Shown here: positions 38,866 to 51,306 of the stretch, in pieces
How the letters are laid out: every line of letters starts with the position of its first letter
Position numbering within the stretch: position 1 is the first letter of the stretch
DNA from: Rosellinia necatrix
Taxonomy: Eukaryota > Ascomycota > Sordariomycetes > Xylariales > Xylariaceae
NCBI GenBank assembly: GCA_021209875.1
Contig: JAGYVD010000008.1
Span: 372,001 to 436,000, forward strand
DNA length: 64,000 nucleotides
Direction of reading: 5' to 3'
Notes under the pieces: generated by a model
Database searches by the model: none
The model's input: the letters and a program-made list of their open reading frames with translations, nothing else
Told to the model about the DNA's origin: nothing
Position numbers and translations under genes: made by a program

Positions 38866-41470
38866 TATAAAAATTAATTTTAATAAAATTAAAATTATTT
38901 ATATTTAAAAATATTTAAAAAAAAATAAAACGTTATTAAAAAAATATAATTGTTTTTAATTTTTGCAAATGTTATAAAAAGTTTATTTATAAATATAAAC
39001 AAATAGCTAAGCTGTTAAATAACCTAACTTGTATTAAAACTAACTTAATTTAATTAAATTTCTGCTAAAAAGCGTTTAAAACGCTAAAAAATAAACTAAT
39101 TAGCGCGCTAGTATTAAAATATTTTAATTATAAAAATAAAACTTAAATAAAAACAAATATATTTAATAGTATAGCTGCTAACGTCCTGTTGCAAAAAAAA
39201 ACTATAAACGTTTTATAGCAGCTAGTTATATTTTATTTAAAAATTTTTTATAATATAAAATTAAACTATAATATTTATAACAAAAAAATACTAGCAGTAA
39301 TTAAAAAGCTGTTTTATTAAAAAATAGAACTAATAAGCTTATAGCAACTGCAGCTGTTTTTAGTTATTATAGATTATATTATATTAAAATATTTTAATAT
39401 AAAAAATCCTGTACTTAAAACAGGCTAAATAAGCCAAGCTTATTATATATTATAATTTTAATATTATATATCGCTTAAAATTAAAAAACATAATAGTAAA
39501 TATTTTTTTAAATTAATAAAATATTTAAAAATATAAAAACAGCAAAAAATAAACAAAAACTATAGCTTTTTTAAATTAACAACTTTTAAAATAATAAAAG
39601 CATATATAAAATATATATTATAAAAATATTACGTTTTTATTACTATTAAAAATAATATTTATAAACGTAATATTTAAAGCTAATTAATATAACACTAGTT
39701 TAAATAAATATTAAAAAAAAGCTTAAGCTAATAAAAACTTTAATTAATTAATATTAAAAGACTTTTTATTATATAAACAAAAGTTGGTTGTTTTTAAGTT
39801 AAATAATTTATAAACTTAAGTAATTAAAAAAGCTTATATAAAGCTAGCAATAATATATTTAAGCTGCAAAAAAATAAAACGCTTAGTATTCTAACGTTAT
39901 TAATAGCTAAAGCTGTATTATAAAATTAACTAATATATAATAAACTATTTTTATTATTTTATAAAAATCTTCTGCGATAAAATATTAAAAAGCTAATTTT
40001 TTTACTAGTGCTAAAATATATATAATAATATATAATAATTAATTTTAAAAGCTTTTTAAAACAAATATAAAAATAATATAATATTTTATATAATTAATAA
40101 ACTATTAAAATTAACATGGACAACTATATATAAAAATTAATAACAGCAAAAAATATTATTAGAATATATTATAAAAGTTCTTATTAAATATATAAATGGC
40201 TAAAAATAATAGTTAGCAATAAAAAAAACTAGTTCGTTGCTGATTTTATAAACAAGCTGTTAAAAATTTATAATATAAAGCTAGACTTTTTTATAATAAA
40301 ACATTGTTAATTAATAAAATAAATAAAAATAATATATTAATAAATAGATCAGCGGCTGTAATTATATATTAACTACTTTTAAAAAAACTAGTTTAAAGCG
40401 CTTTAAGCTTTAAACATTATATAAGCGTCCCTGCTTTATAAAGCTTTAAAAAAGCTGTTTTTAAAAAAAATACTAATAAAAAAACTAATAAATATCACGT
40501 TTAATTAAAAGTTTTAAATAAAAACAAAACAACTATAAAAAAAATAAGTTAAAAAAAAACTATTTAAAAAAAAAGCTTAAACGTTTATAAAAAAAGTCCG
40601 CGATTATATTAAAAAAGCAAAAATATAAATATAAAAAATATAACAACAAATAATTATATAAATTAACAAGTATTAATAAAACTTAAACTTTATAATTAAA
40701 AACTATATATTTATGCTATAAAAAAAAAAAAAATTAATCGATTTAATAATAAGCTAAACTATTTAATAATATAACAAGCTTATAAAATTATTAATATTAA
40801 AGCTAATTATTTTAATATATTTAAATTAAAATTATTAATAATATATTAAAAAACTATTAGTTTTATGTTAAATAATTATAAAATACGTTAATAATTTTTA
40901 TTTAAATAAAAATGCCTCGTTTAAAAAAAAATAATTAATAAAGCGCTAAAAAAAAAATAAAAATAAAAAATTTTGTTATTAAAAATCTAAAAAAAACTAT
41001 TTTATAAAATGTTTTAAAAAAGCTAAAAATATAATAATAATTAATACTTAGCCGCCGACTTAAAAAACGCTTTAGTTAAGTTAAAAAAATACTATAATAA
41101 ATATTTAAAAAAAAATAAAACTATTAAAACAGCGATAAAACTAAATTAAAACAGTTAAAAAAATATATTTATTAAAGCATATAAAAATAATAATATATTA
41201 AAAAATAAAACACAGCTAAAATTATAAATAAAACATAAATAAAATAATAAATAGCTTAATTAAAAAATAAATTAAATAAAAATTAACTAATTAATATAAT
41301 AAATATAAAACTAGAAATTAAAAACTTTTAGACTTTAATTAATTATATACGCTGAAAATATTTTTTTACTGCTTAAAAATATTAATTTAAAAGTTTTTAA
41401 TTTAAACTTTAAACGTAGCATAAACAGCTTTAAAAAAAAATCAGTTTAACATATTTTTAGTTCTGCGCAG

Positions 41471-41743
41471 TGTAATGGCTGCAATAACGGCAGTTGAAGA
41501 GATTCAACTATACCTATGTATTGGGAAGAAAAACTAAGGTTGAAGAAAAGAGAAAACTACATACAGGGCCGACGGCCAGAATTCCTACTTGTACATACTA
41601 CCGGCCATTCACTACGTGACTGGCCTACCACATTTACCACTCCATGCCTGTACCTGCCCTAGCTAGGGAGCCAATCAGGGATCGGCTGGCCGGACGGCCA
41701 GTCAGCCAATCAGAGATCGCCATCATGGCCTTGGGCCATGACA
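41471..41743 (-). mobile_element. Nested solo LTR of family F, CGCAG target duplication
   Basis: This is a 273-bp LTR in the opposite orientation to its host. It has plus-strand ends TGTAATGGC and GGCCATGACA and perfect 5-bp duplications CGCAG (41,466-41,470 and 41,744-41,748). It is nearly undecayed, while the host LTRs 3' of it and the host interior are decayed. This fits a later insertion followed by LTR-LTR recombination. It contains extra GGCC-rich sequence that the host LTRs lack, so it is a variant of the family. Confidence 0.9.
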
Positions 41744-41773
41744 CGCAGCTAAAGACTCGGGCTAAATCTTTTT

Positions 41774-41785
41774 GCGGGAGAGGGA
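41774..41785 (+). other. Polypurine tract of family F
   Basis: GCGGGAGAGGGA directly precedes the 3' LTR and survives undecayed. Plus-strand priming occurs at such tracts in LTR retrotransposons. Confidence 0.7.
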
Positions 41786-41786
41786 T

Positions 41787-42031
41787 TATTATAACTTACA
41801 GCTATAATAGCTTTAATTAGCTACACGAATAAATAGTCTGGCGGCCTTTAATTAGTTCCTACGGCTAAATAAGTATAAAAGGAGATAGTAAATAGCTAGT
41901 GGTATATATAAGTAAGAATTCTAGCCGTTGGCCCTATATATAGTTCTTTTTTTTTCTTAACTTTAGTTTTTTTTTTTAATACATAGGTATAGTTGGGCTC
42001 CGCTCCAACTGCCGTTATTGCAGCCATTACA
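41787..42031 (+). repeat. Family F 3' LTR
   Basis: This 245-bp LTR has a decayed inner start (TATTATAACTTACAGC) and an intact outer end (CTCCGCTCCAACTGCCG through CCATTACA). That is the mirror image of the decay pattern in the 5' LTR. Confidence 0.9.
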
Positions 42032-42036
42032 TTAAC

Positions 42037-42583
42037 GCGGCATAACTATATTTATTATTATTAAAACTATTTAAGCTAAAAAAATTAAATAAATTATTAT
42101 TACTATAGTTTTTATTATAACAGTAGTTATTGCTTTTGCTTTTATTATTATAAAGTTTATAAAAATTGTTTTAATATTTAATAAAAAGTTTTAAGTTATT
42201 ATTTTTTTAAAAAAGTTTTTATTTAATAAAACATATAAAAAAAATATAATAGTTATATTTTATATGCTAGCTATTTAAACATTAGTTAATATAGCAGCTT
42301 TATTTTTATTTTATCGGCAGGCTTTATTTTAAATAACTGATTTACAGCTTTATTAGCTTTAATATTATTTTTAGTTGCCTGCAGTTTTAAGCTTTGTATT
42401 ATTAAAAATTTAATATTAATGTTTTTAAAAGTTTAAAAACTTTTAAATATGCTTAATTAATTTTGAAACTAAATTAAAAAATATTAACTAAAACGTTAGC
42501 TTATTTTTAATGTTTTAAAAAATAATCAACAGTTTTTTAGTTTAAACTAAGTTGTTTTAGCAGCAGCATATTTTTAAATAAAA
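42037..42583. other. Decayed spacer between families F and C, nothing identifiable
   Basis: This short A/T-rich gap separates two complete elements. No motif was recognised. Confidence 0.55.
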
Positions 42584-42588
42584 ATTAT

Positions 42589-42877
42589 TGTTGCATAGGC
42601 TTTATATATGCGATGCATGTACTGTTTACACATAAAACAGAATATAACTTTTTATTATACAATGTTTATTTATTTAATAATTTTATTTAAGTAATTATTA
42701 TATGTAGCAATATTTTAAGTTTTTATATAAAAATTCTGCTAGCGTATAACTTATTAAAATAATAATAATTATATAGCTTGTTTTATATATAAACTATATA
42801 TGCTGTATATATATATATAATATATATATATATATAACAGCTATAAATAATTATAATTAATTACTATAGTTTTAACA
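42589..42877 (-). repeat. Family C 3' LTR of copy 2
   Basis: This 289-bp LTR includes a long TA tract (about 42,800-42,836). The outer left edge (GCATAGGC, GCGATGCATGTACTG) is better preserved than the rest. Confidence 0.85.
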
Positions 42878-43138
42878 CTAGCTTTTTTTTATTAGTTATA
42901 GTTTTTATTTATATTTTATTTTTGTTTATATATAATTGCTTGCTTATATATAGTTGCTTGTTTATAGATCATTGTTTTTTTATATAAAGCTTTTTGTTTA
43001 TATATAGCTTTTAATTTATATATGCTTTATATAGCTGCTGCTTAATACTTAAACTTAAGTTTAAAATTACTAGTATATTTTCTGCTGCTTAAATATATAT
43101 ACGGCTTTATTTACAGCTAACTTTTTGTTCTGCTGTTC

Positions 43139-43173
<35 letters not shown>

Positions 43174-43212
43174 ACAGCTTTTTTTTTATATAATATAAAT
43201 GCTGATTTTTAA

Positions 43213-43320
43213 AAGCTGCAGCATTAATAACAATAATAATAATAATAATGTTTACTGCTGCTTTTGCAGCTGCTGCTGCTGCTTTTGCGCTACTTGCCTG
43301 CTGTTGTTTTTATTTTGCGC
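43213..43320. repeat. AAT and GCT trinucleotide repeat block in family C copy 2
   Basis: This is the reverse complement counterpart of 12,764-12,835. The triplet counts differ between the copies, as expected for slippage. Confidence 0.8.
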
Positions 43321-43939
43321 TTTTTTTAATAAAAAATATTTTATAGTTTGAAATTTTATTTATATAAAAAAAAATAGTTAAATAAAAATTTACAGCTTTT
43401 TTATAAAAGTTTAAGCTTATTAAGCTTTAATATAGTTTTATATATTAATATATATAATTTTTTTAAGCAGATAATTATTTATATATTTTTATATTTTTTA
43501 TTAATAAGTTTTATATATATAATAAAATATTAAAAATATTTTACAGCTGTTTTTTTATAATATTTTATTTTAAATAATAGTTTTAAATGTTTTTATAAAC
43601 GTTTAAGCTAAGTTTATTTGCTATAAAAACTATTTTTAAGCTTTTTAATTTAAAACTAAAAATTTTAATATTTGAAAACATATATAAATAAACTATATAA
43701 TAACTGCTATTATAATTAAAAAGCTTTATTTAATTTATATTATTTAATTTTTAAATTTTAAAAAACGTTTATATTTTTGTATTTAATGTTTATATAAAAA
43801 CGATATTTTAATTATAATTAAAAAAAAAAAATTAAATAAATTTATTTTTAGTTTTTTTTATATTTTTTTTTATATATAAATAATATAAAAAAATATAGTT
43901 TATATATAATTTTTTTTATATATAAAAAAAAAAAAAAAG

Positions 43940-46900
43940 TAATTTTTCGAACGAGATTCCGAGACGAAGTCAAGCAATCAAGTAAGAAAATCAGTAAAAA
44001 TTTAAAGAGTTAGTTGCAGAGAAACCAGACGGCTAGCTTTGCTTAAAAACTAAAGCGCGTTTTATTGTGCAGAACAACTTTTAGTAGGCAACTAGTATTT
44101 TTATATATTTAAAAATATTTGTATATAAATTTATACGCGTGTTTATATCTGTATTTATATTTATATTAGGTATTTAATAACTTTGGTTAATAAAGCTAAC
44201 TAATATGTTTAATAATTTTCTCAACAGTTTTATAAAAAATAGATATTATATCCGCTTAAGTAAATTAATATATATAGTTATATATATATATTATATAATA
44301 ATAATTATTACGCTATTATTATATAAATTATTATTAGCTGGTTTAAATAAAGTATTATAAAAATATAACGCAAAAAACTATATATGCATAAGCAGAAAAA
44401 GTCTGCATGTTTTTTTATATTAATATAAATTATTTTCTTTATTAGCTTATATATACATATATATATAAGCAGAAATATTATTTTTTATATATATTTACAG
44501 AAGCTTTTATAAAACCTACTTATATTATATGCATGCTAAAACTTTAGCAATAAAAAAAATAAACCGATTAGCACCGAGCCGCGGCGGTTAAAAAAACCTT
44601 TTGTAAAAAAAAAAGCAAAAAAAAAAATACTTTTAGTTTTAAGTTAATCTATATAGTTTTGTATATATTATATTTTATTTTAAAACGTAACATAAAAAAA
44701 CTTATAATTAGTTTTTAAAAGCGCTTTTATTTATTTTATACTGTTCTGGCCTAAAAATCTATAAAAGTTTCTAGTAGATAGCTTAATAATAAGCTGTATA
44801 TTTAATACAGCAACAGCGTTAAAAAAAACAGGGTTTACTTTAGCTAATAAATAATATTAGCTTTTGTCCTCTTTTAATAAAGTTTTAAAATAAACTTGTT
44901 AATTATTTAAAAATATTTTCTATATTTCTAGTTTTTTAACATAAAATTAACTTTTGTTATTTATAAATATAAATAAAATTTTATTTTTATAAAGTTTTAA
45001 ATATTTTATATTTCTGTAAATATTTTATCGGTATTACTATTGTTTTATATATTATTTATAAAAATTTTAAAATAAATTAAATATTAGCTAAATTTTTAAA
45101 AATGTTTTTTATTAAAACAATATGTTTACTTTTAAAATATATATTTTAAAATTTAATATATAACAATTTTATATAAATAGTTTTATTTAAAATAAATCTG
45201 CTTAAAATTTTTAACCGTAAAAAAATACGTTTTTATTATTAATAAAAATATAGCTAACCGTCCAAGTTTTTTCATAAACGTGCTTTTTTTTATTTATTTA
45301 AAATATGCTAAAAACTATAAGATTTGTTTAAAATAGTTTAATAGTTTACAGAATAGTTTATAATTAATATAGTTTTTATTTAGATTAATTTTTAAATTTA
45401 AAAACATTGTTTTAGTTCCTACTTTTTATATATATATAAGTTTTAAAGCTAAAACTATTACTTGTTAAACTAATATAAAAACTTCTTTTAAAAAGTCCGT
45501 TTTATAAACAGTTAAAATATTATTAATATATCTTTTAAAAAACAAAATATCTAAGTACTTTTTAATATATAGTTTATGTTTTATTATATAAAAGTTTGCT
45601 AGATTTAAAAAGCAAGCTATTTTTATTATAAGTTTTTTTTTTAAAAAAAACATTTTTTTATTAATTTTCTAGTGTTATATTAAAATATAAAGTAATTATT
45701 AGCAATCTCGCAAAGCTTTTTTATTAGTTAGCTAAAATATAAACCGCTATATTTAGCTAAATAGTATTATTATATTATTTTTTTGTATATTTTGCGTAGC
45801 AAAAGCAACAAAATGTTTATATAATAAAATATTACATCTGCTGTTATTAAGAAAGTTTTATTTTTTAAAACTGTTAAAAATAAAAGAATTTTATATATTT
45901 ATTTAAATAATATAAATATTTAAAAGTTTGCAGCAATTGCTGGCTTAAAATGTTTAAACAGGATTTTAGCAGCTTAATTATTTATAATAAAATAATATAA
46001 AATAATAGGTCTAAATATAAAAAGTTTTTATATATTTTAAAAGTCCTGCGAAAACTAGAAAATTTTTTTAAAACTTTTAGCTTTTTATAAAAATATAAGC
46101 TTTTATTTTATTATACCTGTTAAATACAGCAGGTTAAACTTAACAAATTTTTTTGTTCTGTTTTATATAATATAATTTTTAATAATAGCTTCTGTATAAA
46201 ATATTTTAAAAAATATTCTATTATTTACTTATGCTTGCAAAAATTTTTGTAATTTTATAATATTAATTAAAAATATTACTACTAATCCTAAGTTTTTTTA
46301 AATGTTATAATAAAAGTTTTTTTTAATATAATAGTTTTAAACATTATTTATTATAGTTATATTTTTTTAACTTTTAATAAAATATTACAGGGTATTAATT
46401 GCTTTTAAAAGCAAAAAGTCTTTGTTTTAATTTTTATTTAATATAAAATAGCGCTTATTATAAAGTTTTTTAAAATCTATTTTAAATATAAAGTTTAGAT
46501 TATATAGCTTTAATTATTTAATAATATTTTGTTTATTAAAACGTATTTTTAATAAATATAGTTTTAAAATTGTTTTATACTTTAATAAATAATACTAGAT
46601 TTAATTTAATATATAACAAGTATTTTATGTTTAAACTAATGCTATTTTTATTTTAAAAATAATAATATATTTTTAATATATAAACTTTCTTTGCTATATT
46701 TAACGCTTTAAGCATTTTAATAAACATATTAGCAAAAATGTTTACTTTTGTTAAGTAAAAGTTTAATAATATATTATTAAAAAAATAAAATGTTTATTTT
46801 ATTAGATTTTTTTTTAAAAATAGCTTATTTCTTGCTTTTTTTTTTTTGCTTAAGCTTTATTACTTTTTTTTTTACCTGTGGTTTTTTTTTAAAACTTGCT

Positions 46901-48087
46901 TTTTTGTTGCTTTTTTTAAAGCCGCTTTTTAGCTTTTTTATACTATTTAAATAATATTAGCTCTATATTATTAATAATGCTTAAAATTATATTTTTAACT
47001 TTTAAACGTTATAATTTTATTGCTATTTTTTTATTTATAAAGTTATTTATAAATTTAAAAGTTATTTTTTTTTTTTTTTTAAAAGGTTTTATTTTTTAAT
47101 AAAATTTAAATCTAACAAACGTTTTTATAGTTCTGCTATATTATAAGATCTAGTAATTTTTATAACTTGTTTAGCTAATAAAAAACAATCTTTAATTGTT
47201 TTTTTATAGTTAAGTTTTAATTAATTTAAAATATTTTTTTTAGCTAATGCTGTTTTTTTTTATTTTAAAGCTTTAAAATTAGTATTAGTTATAATAATAT
47301 CGCTTTTTTTATAAAATATAACTTGTTTATTATAAATACGCTAAAATATGTTTTTAATAAATTTGTTAATTTTTTTTATTAATAAAGTCTTTTAAAATTT
47401 CAGCTTATTTTTTTATATATAATAATATAATTTAAAGCTTTAATTTTAAAGTTATAGACTTTTATTTTTATGTTAATAATTAGCTTTTTTTATATTGTTT
47501 AAATATTTTTTATATATTAAAATTTAAGTATTTAAATAATTAGTAATTATAGAAGCAGTATATTATTTTTTTATAAAGTTGTATCGTTTAAAATGTTTTG
47601 TTTATTTGTTTATATTAATTATATATATTATTAAATTAAAAAATATAAGTTTAAAAGTTTTGCCGTAAATAGTTAAAACTACATTAATATATTTTTTAAT
47701 AAATATAAAGTAGGCATACGTAGTTAAACGTTTATATAATTTGCTAATATTTGTTATAATAGCAGTAAAAAAAAAAAAAAAAACGGAAGATTTAGCAAAA
47801 GCTATAGTAGTAATTAAAAAAATTAATAATAAAAGAATTTTTTTAATTAGGTAAATTTAAACAAGATTTTAAAACAAAATTAAAAAATCAAGTAAAAAAA
47901 TCAGTAAAAATTTAAAAAGTTAGTTGCAAAAAAACCAGACAGCTAGCTTTGCTTAAAAACTAAAATGCGTTTTATTATGCAAAACAACTCTTTAATAAGC
48001 AACTAATACCCTTATATATCCAGAGATATTTATATACGAATTCGTACGCGTGTTCGTGTCCGTATTTATGTTCGTACTAGGTACTAT

Positions 48088-48088
<1 letters not shown>
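43940..48088. mobile_element. Family G nested element bounded by ~240-bp direct repeats
   Basis: Direct repeats at about 43,940-44,175 and 47,852-48,088 share words such as TTAGTTGCA, GCTAGCTTTGCTTAAAAAC and ACGCGTGTT. They bound ~4.15 kb that is absent from family C copy 1, so this is an insertion into copy 2. The outer edge of each repeat is preserved and the inner edge decayed, exactly as for LTR pairs elsewhere in the window, which supports an LTR element. Exact ends and a target duplication were not resolved. The right border runs into an AAT microsatellite and the left into an A-run. Inside, a minus-strand 62-codon frame (45,465-45,653) contains Y-I-N-N-I, possibly a decayed Y-x-D-D box, but this is weak. 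Confidence 0.65.

Positions 48089-48135
<47 letters not shown>
48089..48135. repeat. AAT trinucleotide microsatellite at family G border
   Basis: About fifteen uninterrupted AAT/ATA triplets sit exactly at the right edge of family G. They may have expanded from a short A/T triplet run in the target or be part of the insertion junction. Confidence 0.85.
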
Positions 48136-48140
<5 letters not shown>

Positions 48141-51060
48141 AAATAACAAAATTTAAAGTTTATATTATTTTTTATAAATTTTAAACTCTGTAAATTTTAA
48201 CTAAAATTTAAACCTAGGTTATATAATAATTAAATATAATATATATTATTATTATATTATTAAAACTTGTGTTTTTAAAAGTTAAGTTTTTAGTTATGCT
48301 TATATTTTTATTCTATAATAAAATAAAGTTTATATTATTATTATATAAAAAATAGCATTTATTATTATATAACCTTTATTTTTTATTGTTTTTATTTTTT
48401 AATCTATTTTATATATATTTTAAATTATATAATTAGTTTATTTATAAATACTAAGTTTTTAAGGCTTAGTTTAGTTTTTATTTAATAAATATATCTGCTA
48501 AATTATTAGCACTATTAATTTATTATATTTTAAACATTCTTTTTTTATATAATTTTAAAACAATATAACATTTATTATTAAACGTTTTTTTATATTATAT
48601 TTAGCTTAACTAAATAATTATATAGTAATTTTAAGTTTAAATATAAAACTGCAAAAATTAAAAAACGTTTAAAATAGCTAAAATTTTTAAATCCTTATTA
48701 TAAAGCTATAATATTATTAAATCTATTAATTATATTATATAGTTTATTTATTAAAACATTTTAAATAATTTTTTATATTTATTAAAGTTCTAATGTATAA
48801 TATTTTTAGTTATTTTAAAATTTAACTTTTTTATATATAATGTTTTGTTACTAATATTATAAAAATTTAAGCTAAAATTTATATTAATATTATTTATCAA
48901 AATTTATTAATAAAAATAAACAGTATTATATATTAAGTTTAATAATATAAAAATTAAACTTTATTTAAAATTGTTTATTTATTATTAAATCTTTTAGTTT
49001 AAGTTTTTAATATTATTTCAAACCGGATTAATTATTTAAACGGCTATTAATAAATTATATAAAGCTTCTAGTTAATATATACTATTAATATAAGCTTTTT
49101 TAGCCTGTTATAAAATATAGTTTTAAATAGTTTTTATTAAACAAAAGTTAATTTCAGCTAGTTGTTTATTTTATTTTTTTTATATAATAATATAATTTAG
49201 CTGCTATGAAATTTAATTAAATGTTTTAATTAAAATATTTTTTAGCTTTATATAAAAGTTATTTTTTTTTAGCTTATGTTTTTTTTTTTTTAAAAAGTTT
49301 AATATAATCAAACTTAATATATTGTTTATTTATAAGCTAGTAATACTAAAGTTTTCCGGTTGTTTTATTATATATAAGAAATATAAGTTATATATAAATA
49401 TAAACGTATTTAATTATTTTTAATAATATTAATAATAAGTTTTAAACTAATATAGCTTTAATTTTACTAGTTTATATAATAATTATATAATTTTTAAAAT
49501 TGTTTTTTTAAAATATTTTAGTTTAAATTTACTAAATAATCGTGTAAAAACTTTTTTTGCTAGCTTATTTTTTAATTATATATACGTTTACGTAATATTT
49601 TAAAGTTTGCTTAAAGCATTATAGTTATAAATTAGCAAAAGTTTAAATATTAGCAGCAGTTTTTGGCTTATTTACTAAATAATTAAAAATTATATAAATA
49701 CTGTTTTTTTTAGCGTTATTATATTTTTATATAATAAGTTTTAATTTTTATATAGTCAGGTTATTTTTTTTTTTTATATATATGTTTAAAGTTAAAAATC
49801 TAAGCTTTATTATGTTTAGATTTAATATATTTAATAAACTAAAATACTTTTTATATAATAAAATTATTAATTTTAATTACGTTTAATTTTTTAAATAATA
49901 TCTCTTGTATAATAGTTATATTATTTTTTTAACGCTTTATTATTAAAACGTATATCTGCTGTTTTTTTATTATTATAAAAATATTGTCTAGCTTTTATAT
50001 AAATATAGCTTATATATTAGCATTTATAATAACGTTTTTTTTAGTCCGTTATATTTTAATATAATAAATAGTTAAATAGTTTAAAATGTGTTTTTATTTA
50101 TTAGTTTATTGTTTATTTATTATATAATAATATAGTTTAATTTAAATATATTAACATTATATTAAGCTATTAATTAAATTAATAATTATCTTAGATCTTT
50201 TAATTAATTAAATTTTATATAGCTTTTATTAACTTTTTTTTTATATTAAAACTTTGTTTTTAAAAGTAGTAAAAATATCGTATATATAACTAAGCTATTA
50301 TATTTATTAATTATATAGTTAATTTTAATTTTACTTTATTACTTACATAATATTTTTATAAGTTTTTTAATTGCTTCTGTTTTTATATAATATTTAATAA
50401 AAAAAGTAAATCTTGGTTAATTTTCAAATATGTTTTAAATATTAGCAGAGTAAGTATTTGTCTGTTTAAACCTTTAGTATTATTTAAAGCTTTAATTATT
50501 ATTTATAAAATTAATTTTTATTTACTATAATATTTAATTTTTGTTTTTAATATATTATATATACAGCAAAATAATTTATATATTTTATTAATTATATTTA
50601 TTATTTAATAACCTTTAATAAATATTATATAATATTATATATTGATTATTTTAGCTTAGTTTTAAAATTCTTTTAATAAAAAGTTTTTATTTTAATTTTA
50701 TATAATATAATTAGAAAATTTTAATATATATTAATTTAATATTATATAATATTTTTAAACGTTGTACGTAAATATAAATTTTAAAAATGTTGCAGCTTAT
50801 AATAATATCGCAGCATTAATAATATAAAGCATTTATTTATTATTTTTTTATACAGCGTTAATTATAACTTTATAATTAAAATTATAATTATGTTTAATTA
50901 AAAACTTAAAACGTTTTAATATTTAGTTATATAACTAACAGTAATAATAAAACTTTTAGATTTTTTTTAAAGTTAAATAATTTATATTATATTTTATATA
51001 ATTTAACAGCTTATATAGTTTTTTTACATAAAAATATTTAAAGCAGTAATATAAACGTTT

Positions 51061-51306
51061 GCTGCACCAGTCACAAATAAGAAGTCAAGGCTCCAGCAAT
51101 AAGTGATATATTGTACGAAAAATCTACAGATGAAAAAAGAAAGAGTAAGTGGGAGGAATTAGCCCACTAGAATTCTGGCTAAGTGCAGGTGTGGGGTGGG
51201 TCCAGTCTGTGCGCTACAGCTGGTCTGTGCGCACCAGTTGGCAACAGGTGTACGGATGTCCTGCGCGTGCCACGCACGCTACAGGAAGGACCAGCCATCC
51301 GCAACT
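51061..51306 (+). mobile_element. Family B short interspersed element, copy 3, with ACGTTT duplication
   Basis: This 246-bp copy (GCTGCACCAGTC...CATCCGCAACT) is inserted in the interior of family C copy 2. It is flanked by a 6-bp direct repeat ACGTTT (51,055-51,060 and 51,307-51,312). It is almost undecayed in fully decayed surroundings. A 66-codon frame starting at 51,149 is incidental. TGGCTAAGTG resembles a tRNA A box and GGTCCAGTC a poor B box, but the spacing is short, so a SINE origin is only a possibility. Confidence 0.82.

Larger units (their letters stand above)
34917..42031 (+). mobile_element. Family F complete Ty3/gypsy LTR retrotransposon
   Basis: The element is 7,115 bp and flanked by perfect 5-bp duplications TTAAC (34,912-34,916 and 42,032-42,036). 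LTRs begin TGTCATGA and end CCATTACA. A purine-rich tract (GCGGGAGAGGGA, 41,774-41,785) lies immediately before the 3' LTR and fixes the plus orientation. A decayed gypsy reverse transcriptase is readable near 38.7 kb. The interior is otherwise RIP-destroyed. A reverse-oriented solo LTR of the same family is inserted at 41,471-41,743. Confidence 0.93.

Noticed and set aside
45465..45653. 62-codon minus-strand frame as a gene
   Set aside because: It lies in the decayed interior of family G. Y-I-N-N-I may be a decayed catalytic box, but flanking frames are broken and the family cannot be assigned.
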